NCBI GenBank assembly: GCA_050247075.1
Contig: JBFWUW010000007.1
Location: 1-64,000, forward strand
From: JBFWUW01 sp050247075
GTDB lineage: Bacteria > Planctomycetota > Planctomycetia > Pirellulales > JBFWUW01
Reading direction: 5' to 3'
Length of the DNA stretch: 64,000 nucleotides
Position numbers and translations under genes: made by a program. The notes beneath the pieces were generated by a model. The model was not told the origin of the DNA. It searched no databases and was given only the letters and a program-made list of their open reading frames with translations. Positions 18,807 to 25,748 of the stretch are shown here, piece by piece; the first letter of the stretch is position 1; each line of letters opens with the position of its first letter.

Positions 18807-19385
18807 GCTAACCTGTACCACAACCCCCCGAAACACGGCAATTTTGGAACAGGTAACGCCGATTGGCCCCCGTAGCGGCATGGCTCCCGCCTTGCCGCTG
18901 GCGGTGAATTGGGACGCCCCATGCCCCGCGACCGTCGCGGAGATGGCCCGCCGTGGAAGTGAGGAAGTTTTCAGTCGTTAGTTTTCAGTTCCCATGCCCG
19001 GCGACCGTCGCGGAGATGGCCCGCGGTCCCGCGCATCGAGCCGGCAAGATAGGAGCTTTGCGGCTAAGCTTACCCGCACCACAACCCCCCAAAACACGGC
19101 AATAATGGAACAGGTAAGACCGATTGGCCCCCGTAGCGGCATGGCTCCCACCTTGCCGCTGGCGGTGAATTGGGACGCCCCATGCCCGGCGACAGTCACG
19201 GAGATGGTCCGCCGTGGAAGTGAGGAAGTTTTCAGTCGTCAGTCTTCAGTCGTCAGTTTTCAGTTCCCATGCCCGGCGACCGTCGCGGAGATGGCCCGCG
19301 GTCCCGCGCATCGAGCCGGCAAGATAGGAGCTTTGCGGCTACGCTTACCCGCACCACAACCCCCCAAAACACGGCAATTTTGGAG
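18807..19385 (+). repeat. Tandem repeat, units of about 261 and 275 bases, just over two copies
   Basis: The block starting ACCACAACCCCCC occurs at 18817, 19078 and 19353, with the intervening text (GATTGGCCCCCGTAGCGGC, TTGCCGCTGGCGGTGAATTG, GGAGATGGCCCGC, AGGAGCTTTGCGGCTA) repeated in the same order. The 14-base length difference comes from extra TCAGTCGTCAGTCT units inside the second copy (19227-19267). A fourth diverged ACCACACC block follows at 19509. Confidence 0.85.
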
Positions 19386-19587
19386 CAGAAAGCGTTCAAA
19401 CCTACCGCCGCCATCGACGACCCATGCCCATCAACCCCGCGCAAGAACGCAGTATCCACCCGCGCATCAAGCCAACAAAGCAGGAGCTTTGCGGCTACGT
19501 GTACCTGCACCACACCCTGTAGTGGAACAGGTAACGCGGCCGCGCGAACCAAAAAACTCCGCGATTTCGCGGAATAGAACCCGCTTC

Positions 19588-19623
19588 GTTACCTGCACCG
19601 CACCGTGAAATGGTGCAGGTAGC
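19588..19623 (+). repeat. Perfect hairpin closing the repeat region
   Basis: ACCTGCACC (19591-19599), 12-base loop, GGTGCAGGT (19612-19620), extendable by three more pairs including one G-T. Similar but weaker ACCTG...CAGGT pairs flank the ACCAC blocks at 18812, 19073 and 19503, so this looks like the conserved core of the repeat family. Confidence 0.65.
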
Positions 19624-19780
19624 GTGGAACAAGAGCCACCCAGCATGATGGCCCCGAAAGCCAGGACCGTCCAACCGCTCGTTTCCGCCTTTATTCTTCC
19701 GCCTTCATCCTATCCTTCGCGGGTGGCCTTACGGCGGCGTCCAATCGGCTGTTCTGTTTGGAATGCAACTCCGCTGGGCC

Positions 19781-19843
19781 TTCCCGTTGGTCAGACGCCA
19801 GCCACCCTGCCGCCCAGCCACCCTTCACGCCAGCCAGCCGCGG
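19781..19843 (-). repeat. GGCTGGCT dispersed repeat, right copy of an inverted pair
   Basis: Read on the minus strand it gives TCCGCGGCTGGCT, GTGAAGGGTGGCTGG and CTGACCAACGGGA, matching 16208-16270 in order. Confidence 0.6.
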
Positions 19844-19995
19844 ATATTATCACCGCCAGCGCGGTTGTTGCCGGTGCTGTCGGTCAAAACTCATTAGCCG
19901 CGAGCGGCCCGCTCAATGGTTTTCAGGCAAGGCGTTTTGGCTTATGGTTGAACCGGAACGCCCGGTATTTTCCCGACGACGATAATTCACCCTCC

Positions 19996-21513
19996 ATGTC
20001 CGCTCCCTTAATCGCCATTCGCCGGGTCACCAAGCGCTATCCAGGCGTGACGGCGCTGGAGGATGTCTCTTTGGAGATCGCGGCGGGTGAGCTGCACGCC
20101 ATCGTGGGAGAAAACGGGGCGGGCAAAAGCACCTTGATGAAGATTCTGTCGGGTGTGATCGGCGACTACGAAGGCGACATCGAACTGCGCGGCAAGGCCG
20201 TGCGGTTTAGCGGCACGCGCGATGCCGAGGCTGCTGGCGTGGCCATCATTCACCAGGAATTGAACCTGGTGGAAGACCTGTCGGCTGCCGCCAATATCTT
20301 TCTGGGCCGCGAGCTTCGCGGGGGACTGGGCCTGCTCGACGACCGCGCCATGCAACAGGCGGCGGCCCGACTTCTGGCCGAGTTGGAATGCCGCACTGTC
20401 CCCCATGCCCCGGTGCGCTCGCTGCGCGTGGGGGACCAGCAACTGGTGGAGATCGCCAAGGCGCTGTCGTTTGAGGCCGACATATTGATCATGGATGAAC
20501 CGACCAGCGCCCTGACCGAAACGGAAGTCGCCCGGCTCGACCGCGTCATCGCCCGCCTGCGTGCCCGCGGCGTGACGATCTTGTATATCTCGCACAAGAT
20601 GGACGAGGTCTTTCGGCTGGCGGACCGCATTACCGTGCTGCGCGACGGCCAACTCGTGCAAACGCTGGCGCGGCCGGAGACGAACGCCCGAGAGGTGACG
20701 CATCTCATGGTGGGCCGCGAATTGGCGGAAATAGACGCCGCGCTCGATACATCGGGCGGGCGAACGGCCGGCGAAACGGTGTTGGAAGTCGAAAACTTGT
20801 CGTTGCCGTGGCCAGGACACGCCCGGCAATGGCGGCTGCACAATGTATCGTTCTCACTTCGGAGAGGAGAAATCGTGGGGGTGGCGGGCCTGTTGGGCGC
20901 GGGCCGCACCGAACTGCTGGAGTGCCTGTTTGGCGCCAGTCCGGAACCGCCGGGCGGCTGCATCCGGATGAATGGCCAGCCGGTTTGTTTCCGTCACCCT
21001 GCCGACGCCAAGCGGGCCGGCGTGGCCCTGGTGACGGAAGACCGCAAGCGCTTGGGGTTGTTCGCCCAGATGGATGTGGGCCGCAATATCACGCTGTGTA
21101 CGCTCGACCGGGCCGGCCAGGGCGGGCTGCTAAACCGCCCAACCGAGCAGCAGTTGGCAACATCGCAGATCGAACAATTGGCCATCAAAACCGCCGGCCA
21201 ATCCGCCGCCATCACCAGCCTGTCGGGCGGAAACCAGCAAAAGGCCATCATTGGCCGGTGGCTGTTGACGCAACCGCAAGTACTTCTATTGGACGATCCC
21301 ACGCGGGGGGTCGATGTGGGGGCAAAGGCCGAACTGTACCGCCTGATGGACCGGCTCTGCCGCCGCGGCCTGGCGATACTGGTCACCAGCAGCGAACTGC
21401 CAGAGTTGCTGACCGTCAGCGATCGCATTCTGGTGTTGGCGTCGGGCCGGCTGACGGCGGAGTTCACCCGAGCCGAGGCGACGGAGCAAAAGATCATGGA
21501 AGCGGCCATGTAA
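19996..21513 (+). CDS. Sugar ABC transporter ATP-binding protein, tandem ATPase (RbsA/MglA type)
   Basis: A 505-aa cytoplasmic protein with two fused ABC ATPase domains, which energises import of a monosaccharide. Domain 1 (about 5-235) has Walker A GENGAGKST, an unusual signature region LRVGDQQLVEIAKAL and Walker B ILIMDEPTSAL. Domain 2 (about 255-500) has the degenerate P-loop GLLGAGRTE typical of this family, a good signature LSGGNQQKAIIGRWL and LLLDDPTRGVDVGAK. The ATG at 19996 gives the standard N-terminus; a longer frame from 19624 runs through repeat DNA and is rejected. No permease or sugar-binding protein gene adjoins it: the next 400 bases hold a structured transcript and then a gene on the other strand. 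Its partners must be elsewhere, or the gene was moved here. Confidence 0.92.
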   Translation: MSAPLIAIRRVTKRYPGVTALEDVSLEIAAGELHAIVGENGAGKSTLMKILSGVIGDYEGDIELRGKAVRFSGTRDAEAAGVAIIHQELNLVEDLSAAANIFLGRELRGGLGLLDDRAMQQAAARLLAELECRTVPHAPVRSLRVGDQQLVEIAKALSFEADILIMDEPTSALTETEVARLDRVIARLRARGVTILYISHKMDEVFRLADRITVLRDGQLVQTLARPETNAREVTHLMVGRELAEIDAALDTSGGRTAGETVLEVENLSLPWPGHARQWRLHNVSFSLRRGEIVGVAGLLGAGRTELLECLFGASPEPPGGCIRMNGQPVCFRHPADAKRAGVALVTEDRKRLGLFAQMDVGRNITLCTLDRAGQGGLLNRPTEQQLATSQIEQLAIKTAGQSAAITSLSGGNQQKAIIGRWLLTQPQVLLLDDPTRGVDVGAKAELYRLMDRLCRRGLAILVTSSELPELLTVSDRILVLASGRLTAEFTRAEATEQKIMEAAM

Positions 21514-21704
21514 TCGCCTTCTATCACGGCACTTAGGGAAGAACCCCGTTTTTTCGGGCACAATTTTCTTGCCGAACCGGGGTAACGTGCATAGGATGCT
21601 GATGAGTGTTCGCGTGTGCCGGGCTAACGTGGCCTAGCCGGACTGCATGCCGAGTAAGCTGCCAGGCTGGACTGGCCCGGCCGAAAGGCACGTCCCAACG
21701 TGAA

Positions 21705-21712
21705 AGGAGGTG
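21705..21712 (+). promoter_or_regulatory. Very strong Shine-Dalgarno sequence
   Basis: GAAAGGAGGTG ends seven bases before the ATG at 21719. It complements about ten bases of the 16S rRNA 3' tail, far better than any other start in the window, most of which have weak or no ribosome sites. Confidence 0.7.
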
Positions 21713-21718
21713 TTCCAA

Positions 21719-21751
21719 ATGTGTAGTGGTAACCAGAGGTGGCTCGTCTGA
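21719..21751 (+). CDS. Ten-codon small ORF (MCSGNQRWLV)
   Basis: Encodes MCSGNQRWLV and ends at TGA (21749-21751), which lies in the loop of the hairpin GCTCGT-CTG-ACGAGC. Spacing from the strong ribosome site is ideal. This size and the hairpins after the stop are those of a leader peptide; but the gene that follows is on the opposite strand, so there is no obvious attenuated target. The peptide is not one I recognise. Reading through the TGA would continue to TAA at 21830, which I consider chance. Confidence 0.4.
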   Translation: MCSGNQRWLV

Positions 21752-21849
21752 CGAGCAGCCGACGGGCTGCTGCCCCCCACGGAACGCCTGCAAGGGCTCC
21801 GCTGGCTGGGTGTAGTCAGGCAGCCGATTTAATTCGTGTCAACGAAGAG

Positions 21850-21893
21850 CCGGCGGGATTCAACGCATTCCCGCCGGTTTCTTTTTTTGCGCC
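21850..21893 (+). terminator. Rho-independent terminator
   Basis: CCGGCGGG, loop, CCCGCCGG followed by TTTCTTTTTTT. Perfect 8-bp GC stem plus T-run: the clearest intrinsic terminator in the window. It ends the structured RNA at 21555-21893 and lies just beyond the 3' end of the SDR gene on the other strand. Confidence 0.9.
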
Positions 21894-21922
21894 TGGGCCG
21901 TTGGCGGATGTGATTCGTTCTA

Positions 21923-22696
21923 CTAGCCCAGCATGTGCCCGCCGTCAGCCGCGTAGACGCCGCCCGTGCAATAGCTGGCGGCTGGCGAACAAAGAAACAG
22001 GGCCAATGCGGCGATCTCTTCGGGCTCGGCCATCCGCCCCAAGGGGACGCGCGACAGGAACTGCGACAAGATGGCCTCGTTTTGCCAGAGGGCCGCGCTG
22101 AATTTGGTCCTCACCAGCCCTGGGCAAATGGCGTTGACGCGAATGTTGCTGTCGCCCCCTTCTTGGGCCAGAACCTGCGTCAGACTGATGAGTGCCGCCT
22201 TGCTGACGCTGTAAAGCCCCAGCATAGGCTCCGGACGTAGGCCGCCGACGCTGCCGATGTTGAGGATGACTCCGCCGCCACGCTGTTGCATGGAGGGAAA
22301 AACGAGCCGCGCCAAAGTGAATGGCCCGCGCAGGTTGACGGCCATGATCTTGTCGAAAGCCCCTTCGTCGGCGGAGACGGCTGGCCCAAAGACAGGATTG
22401 GTCGCTGCGTTGTTGACCACGATGTCGAGGCCGCCGTGCAGGGCGTGGCATTTCTCGACCAGTTCGCGGATGGAGTGAGTCTGCCCCATGTGGGCCGCCA
22501 CGGCGGCGGCTTCGCAGCCGGCGGCACGCAGTTCCGCCGCCAGTTGCTCGACCGACTCCTGCTTGCGGCTGCTGAGTACGACCTTAGCGCCGGCTTTGCC
22601 CAGGCCGCGGGCGATGGCCGCGCCAATACCGCGGCTGGCACCCGTCACCAAGGCCGACTGGCCGGCCAGTGAAGAACGATCGGTCGCGGGCGTCAT
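21923..22696 (-). CDS. Short-chain dehydrogenase/reductase
   Basis: A 257-aa NAD(P)-dependent oxidoreductase of the classical SDR family. Visible: the cofactor-binding TGASRGIG (about residues 19-26), NNAATNP (the NNAG-type motif), the catalytic serine in NIGSVGG, and Y-x3-K in YSVSKAALISL, followed by NAICPGLVRTKF. The C-terminus GGVYAADGGHMLG is typical. Overall pattern is close to the DHRS4/FabG-like group; substrate unknown. Its ATG overlaps the stop of the upstream AtuA-like gene by four bases (ATGA), so the two are translationally coupled. Pairing with an AtuA-related protein suggests acyl-CoA, terpenoid or fatty-acid catabolism, but this is inference. Confidence 0.92.
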   Translation of the reverse strand: MTPATDRSSLAGQSALVTGASRGIGAAIARGLGKAGAKVVLSSRKQESVEQLAAELRAAGCEAAAVAAHMGQTHSIRELVEKCHALHGGLDIVVNNAATNPVFGPAVSADEGAFDKIMAVNLRGPFTLARLVFPSMQQRGGGVILNIGSVGGLRPEPMLGLYSVSKAALISLTQVLAQEGGDSNIRVNAICPGLVRTKFSAALWQNEAILSQFLSRVPLGRMAEPEEIAALALFLCSPAASYCTGGVYAADGGHMLG

Positions 22697-23076
22697 GCGG
22701 TTTCACTCACGGGGGTTTGTTCCAGTTCGGCCAGGTTTTGCGGGGCGGGCAGTGGAAGGTCGAGCATGGCGGTCCCCAGTAGTTTGCCTTGTGTGTCGAT
22801 CCGTAGTGACTGGCTAGCGCCTCCGGCCAGGCAATCGTAGAGCATGAAGTTAAGCGCCCAGACGTTGGGGAGTTCAAATCGCTCCACACGCGACGGCTGC
22901 AACCTGGCAAAGAACTGGCCGACGCGATCGGCGGTTAGCTCGGCTTGCAAGAAGCCGTAGGCCCTGGGTCCGTGGGCCACCACGCCAATGTTGGCATGGT
23001 TGCCCTTGTCGCCGCTACGCGCGATGGCGATTTGAGAGAGAAGAATTTGCGAGGAAGGTGGCGTGAAACTTGGCAT
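22693..23076 (-). CDS. AtuA-related small protein (AtuA C-terminal-like domain)
   Basis: A 127-aa protein with the conserved opening ARSGDKGNHANIGVVA and the later ELPNVWALNFMLYDCLAGG. These match the domain found at the C-terminus of AtuA (acyclic terpene utilisation) and as stand-alone small proteins. The longer frame from 23145 has no supporting feature before the ATG at 23076 (MPSFTPPSS), which is the chosen start. It overlaps the SDR start by four bases. AtuA itself lies in citronellol/geraniol degradation clusters, but stand-alone copies next to dehydrogenases and acyl-CoA enzymes are common and of unknown role. No acyl-CoA carboxylase gene is nearby. Confidence 0.8.
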   Translation of the reverse strand: MPSFTPPSSQILLSQIAIARSGDKGNHANIGVVAHGPRAYGFLQAELTADRVGQFFARLQPSRVERFELPNVWALNFMLYDCLAGGASQSLRIDTQGKLLGTAMLDLPLPAPQNLAELEQTPVSETA

Positions 23077-23305
23077 AAGAATGGTATCGCAGGCGAGAAA
23101 ATCAAAAGGGGGCCGAGTGTTAGAAAGTGGCCGCTGGCAGGACACTTTGAGCGGTGCTCATCCAACGGATGCAGGCTTGCCAGCGGCCATTCTACGCCTG
23201 TCGCCCCAAATCGCGAGGGTTTTGGGGGCGAATGATCCATCGGCACGGCCTTTGCTCTTCAATGTTATCCACCACTCACACTTGGTATTTGATAGGAGCT
23301 TAGCC

Positions 23306-23512
23306 ATGCGACGTTCTTTCTTCGGCATCATTCTGGTCCTGTTTGTGGCCTTTATCGCGATCGGCTTTTATCGGGGGTGGTTTGCGGTCTCCAGTCATGG
23401 GCCGGAGGCAGGGACACAAAAGGTCGACGTGAATCTGACCGTTGACCCCGAAAAGATGAAGGACGACGTGGAAAGCGTGACGGAGAAGGACACCGATCCT
23501 GTCGGGTACTAG
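23306..23512 (+). CDS. Small single-pass membrane protein
   Basis: A 68-aa protein: MRRSFF, a hydrophobic helix (IILVLFVAFIAIGFYRGWF, about residues 8-26), then a charged hydrophilic tail with VNLTVDPEKMKDD. The start at 23306 is preferred over a longer frame from 23063 because a clear ribosome site AGGAG (23294-23298) lies seven bases upstream and the longer version would overlap the AtuA-like gene. Orientation is likely N-in with the tail in the periplasm. Small proteins with the same layout (helix plus VDxxKxxxD tail) are frequent in planctomycetes; function unknown. Followed at once by three tandem palindromic repeats. Confidence 0.7.
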   Translation: MRRSFFGIILVLFVAFIAIGFYRGWFAVSSHGPEAGTQKVDVNLTVDPEKMKDDVESVTEKDTDPVGY

Positions 23513-23520
23513 GCCGTCCC

Positions 23521-23605
23521 ATCGGCGTTAGAAACGCCTCCGACAAATACGGCGGCGTTGGAAACGCCTCCCACAGATTCATCGGCGTTGGAAACGCCTC
23601 CGACA
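23521..23605 (-). repeat. Three tandem TGTAGGAG-type palindromic repeats, 30-bp period
   Basis: Copies at 23521, 23551 and 23581, each ATCGGCGTT-GA/GG-AAACGCCTCC-GACA or close, exactly 30 bases apart. They are the reverse complement of the 14933/14961 copies. They begin nine bases after a stop codon and could act as a transcript-end structure. Not a CRISPR: there are no unique spacers. Confidence 0.85.
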
Positions 23606-23698
23606 ACAGGCTATATTGGGAATCCGTCCCCTAAGGGGAATTCTCGCTCATTTGGTTTCTGGTTGCCGCGGCAAACGGATGGCGCGGCGAAGTTTGAT

Positions 23699-24496
23699 AT
23701 GCTTTCCCCAGCCGGTACGACCGTCTTAGCGGCTTGTCTACTGGCCGCAATGGGGCTGGGCTTGTTGCTATGGGCTTGGTTGGCTTGGCGCAGCACCGAA
23801 TACCACCTCGGCCAACTGCCGTTGTATCTGTACTGCCAGATCATGGCTCGGGTGGTCTGGCGCACCGAAGTGAGTTCCCCGTTGCCTATTCCCTCGGGCC
23901 AGGGGGCGATACTCGTTTGCAACCACCGCAGCGGTATCGATCCGGCTTGCATTGCCCTCTGTTGCCGCCGGCCTGTCCGCTGGATGGTTGCCCGCGAGTA
24001 TTGCACAAGCTGGTCGCTGGGCTGGTTTTTTCGCAATTTGGGCTGCATTCCGGTCAACCGGGGAGGGATCGACACAGCCTCCACCCGCTCGGTCATACGG
24101 CTGGCCCAGGCGGGCGAACTGGTGGGGATGTTTCCCGAGGGACGGATCAACGAGACCGACCAGTTCTTGCTGCCCGGCCGACCGGGCGCGGCGATGGTGG
24201 CCTTGAAGGCCAAGGTGCCGGTTGTGCCGTGTTATGTGGAAGGGACTCCCTACGATGGCACCGTTTATGGTTCGGTGCTGATGACCGCCAAAGCCAAAGT
24301 CTTTATCGGCCGGCCGATTGACCTGTCGCCCTACTACGAGCGCGAGGATGAAAAAGAGGTCTACGAGGAACTGACGCGGCGTTTTCTGCAAGAAATTGCC
24401 CGCCTGGGGGGCCGGCCCGACTACGTGCCTGAACTGGCCGGACGCCGCTGGAAGCCAGGCCAAGAGGCCGAACCCGCCACGGCAACGCAGCCGTGA
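23699..24496 (+). CDS. 1-acyl-sn-glycerol-3-phosphate acyltransferase family protein (PlsC type)
   Basis: A 265-aa inner-membrane acyltransferase that would transfer an acyl chain to lysophosphatidic acid or another lysolipid. It has an N-terminal membrane helix (VLAACLLAAMGLGLLLWAWLAW), the catalytic NHRSGID (HX4D) near residue 82, the substrate-binding FPEGRIN motif, and VPVVPCYVEGTP. The ATG at 23699 is chosen; an upstream start at 23558 would translate the palindromic repeat array. Its stop overlaps the start of the MnmE-like gene (TGATG), so they are one transcription unit. Length and motifs are ordinary for the family. Confidence 0.9.
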   Translation: MLSPAGTTVLAACLLAAMGLGLLLWAWLAWRSTEYHLGQLPLYLYCQIMARVVWRTEVSSPLPIPSGQGAILVCNHRSGIDPACIALCCRRPVRWMVAREYCTSWSLGWFFRNLGCIPVNRGGIDTASTRSVIRLAQAGELVGMFPEGRINETDQFLLPGRPGAAMVALKAKVPVVPCYVEGTPYDGTVYGSVLMTAKAKVFIGRPIDLSPYYEREDEKEVYEELTRRFLQEIARLGGRPDYVPELAGRRWKPGQEAEPATATQP

Positions 24497-25674
24497 TGGC
24501 CCATCCCGACGATGCCACGGTTGCCATGTTGCTTACCTCGCCACAGCGCGGCGCGGTGGCGACCGTGACGGTGGTCGGGCCGGCCGCGGAATCTTGCGTG
24601 ATCGGGCAGTTTCAGCCAGCCAGCCAAAGAGCATGGCCTTTGTCCTCGGGCTGTATCGCGTTTGGGCGGTGGCGGGCGTCGGGCGAGGAACTTGTCGTCT
24701 GCCAGAACGGGAACGATGAAATGGAAATCCACTGTCACGGCGGACGCCTGGCCGCGGAGGCCATCTTAGAGGGACTGGCCCAAGCCGGTTGTAAAATCGT
24801 TGCATGGGAGGGGCAGTTCCCGGCCGATGGCTCGCTGATGCAGCGCGAAGCCGCCACGGCCTTTGCGGCAGCGACAACCTTGCGCACCGCCGCGATTGTG
24901 CTGGACCAATATCAAGGAGCCTGGCAACGCCAGGCAGACGAATGGCAACGGATGCTGGCACTGGGCCAATGGCAGGAGCTGCAACAGGGCGTGGAAGAGC
25001 GAAGGCAACTTGCCGGGCTTGGCTTACATTTAGCGACGCCCTTTGATGTGGTCATGTGCGGGCGGCCCAATGCCGGCAAGAGCAGCCTGGTGAACGCCAT
25101 CTTGGGCTATCAGCGGGCGATTGTTCACGATCTGCCGGGAACGACCCGCGATCGGGTGACGGGCGATACCGCCATCGACGGCTGGCCGGTGCAACTCAGC
25201 GACCTGGCGGGATTGCGCATAGCCCGCGACTCGTTAGAAGCGGCGGGTGTCGAGCGTGCCCGGCAACAAATCGCCGCGGCCGACCTGGTGTTACTGGTCA
25301 TCGACGGCACCACCGCTGGCAACGGCCACGGTCAGGCCTGGCAATCGCTGGAGCAATCCTTGATCGACGACGCGGGGCTGACGGATCAGGTCGCCCGGCT
25401 GGCTGTGGTCAACAAGTCGGACCTGCTACCAACACTGCAACTGCCTGACCCAGCATGGCAGTTGGTCAGTGCCCAGACCGGGGCCGGCCTGCCGCCATTG
25501 CTGGCGGCGATATCGGGCAGGCTAGTGCCGCGCGTTCCACCAGCGGGCGCGGCGGTTCCTTTCACCGCCCGCCAGTGCGGCCTGCTCGATCGCCTGTTGG
25601 CGACAGTGCTGGCAAAGTCGGTAGACCGCTCGCGGCGGTTACTGGACGAGCTGCTAGCAGCCGGGATGCATTGA
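24496..25674 (+). CDS. MnmE-like (TrmE) GTPase paralogue lacking the C-terminal catalytic motif
   Basis: A 392-aa protein with the three-part layout of MnmE: N-terminal folate-binding-like domain (opening DDATVAMLLTSPQRGAVATV), helical region, and inserted G domain. The G domain is good: GRPNAGKSS (G1), GTTRDRVTGD (G2), DLAGLR where most have DTAG (G3), NKSD (G4). True MnmE ends in C-[IL]-G-K, the catalytic cysteine for tRNA wobble-uridine modification; this one ends in LLDELLAAGMH and has no such cysteine. It is also about 60 residues shorter than usual. It is therefore unlikely to be the tRNA-modifying enzyme. Coupled to the acyltransferase by a TGATG overlap; a GTG three bases earlier is possible. 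Confidence 0.85.
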   Translation: MAHPDDATVAMLLTSPQRGAVATVTVVGPAAESCVIGQFQPASQRAWPLSSGCIAFGRWRASGEELVVCQNGNDEMEIHCHGGRLAAEAILEGLAQAGCKIVAWEGQFPADGSLMQREAATAFAAATTLRTAAIVLDQYQGAWQRQADEWQRMLALGQWQELQQGVEERRQLAGLGLHLATPFDVVMCGRPNAGKSSLVNAILGYQRAIVHDLPGTTRDRVTGDTAIDGWPVQLSDLAGLRIARDSLEAAGVERARQQIAAADLVLLVIDGTTAGNGHGQAWQSLEQSLIDDAGLTDQVARLAVVNKSDLLPTLQLPDPAWQLVSAQTGAGLPPLLAAISGRLVPRVPPAGAAVPFTARQCGLLDRLLATVLAKSVDRSRRLLDELLAAGMH

Positions 25675-25700
25675 CACTTACGCGTGTCTTGCAGTACATA
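25671..25700 (+). promoter_or_regulatory. Possible sigma-70 promoter upstream of the TPR gene
   Basis: TTGACA (25671-25676, perfect -35) and TACATA (25695-25700, half-match -10) with 18-base spacing, 49 bases before the TPR gene start. The -35 overlaps the MnmE-like stop codon. Confidence 0.3.
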
Positions 25701-25748
25701 CACTCGCCTTTTCCCGGTTTAGGAACGCTTTCAGATCCCTGCCGCGCT

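Larger units (their letters stand above)
18039..19995. other. Gene-poor accessory stretch made of repeats and remnants
   Basis: Nearly 2 kb without a convincing intact gene. In order it holds a reverse-transcriptase-associated leader remnant (18121-18237), an AT-rich island with promoter-like hexamers (18438-18514), a diverged stretch with a 90-codon minus-strand frame (18465-18737) without recognisable features, tandem repeats of about 261-275 bases (18807-19385), diverged repeat ends to 19624 closing with a strong hairpin, and the right copy of the GGCTGGC inverted pair (19781-19843). Confidence 0.75.
21555..21893 (+). ncRNA. Candidate structured RNA with an embedded 10-codon ORF and its own terminator
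   Basis: This gap is dense with hairpins: GCAT-AGG-ATGC (21589), CCGG/CCGG arms around CTAACGTGGCCTAG (about 21619-21641), CCAG/CTGG (21662), CACGT-CCCA-ACGTG (21688-21701), GCTCGT-CTG-ACGAGC (21742-21756), GCAGCC-GACG-GGCTGC (21755-21770), and a terminator at the end. Between the fourth and fifth hairpins sits an exceptionally strong ribosome site and a tiny ORF. It does not fit the tRNA, tmRNA, SRP or RNase P consensus as I know them. It could be a regulatory small RNA, a leader-peptide attenuator, or an unknown ribozyme-like or mobile RNA. The 5' end is a guess; the 3' end is set by the terminator. Confidence 0.5.

Noticed and set aside
19624..19995. N-terminal extension of the sugar ABC ATPase
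   Set aside because: It would add 124 residues coded by repeat DNA ahead of a perfectly standard ABC N-terminus at 19996.
21719..21832. Selenoprotein read-through of the TGA in the ten-codon ORF
   Set aside because: A hairpin follows the TGA and the frame stays open for 26 more codons, but that is expected by chance in about a quarter or more of cases, and no selenocysteine genes are seen in the window.
23521..23605. CRISPR-like array with 30-bp period
   Set aside because: Only three units; the repeats abut and no unique spacers separate them, no cas genes nearby; it is a tandem of a dispersed palindromic repeat.
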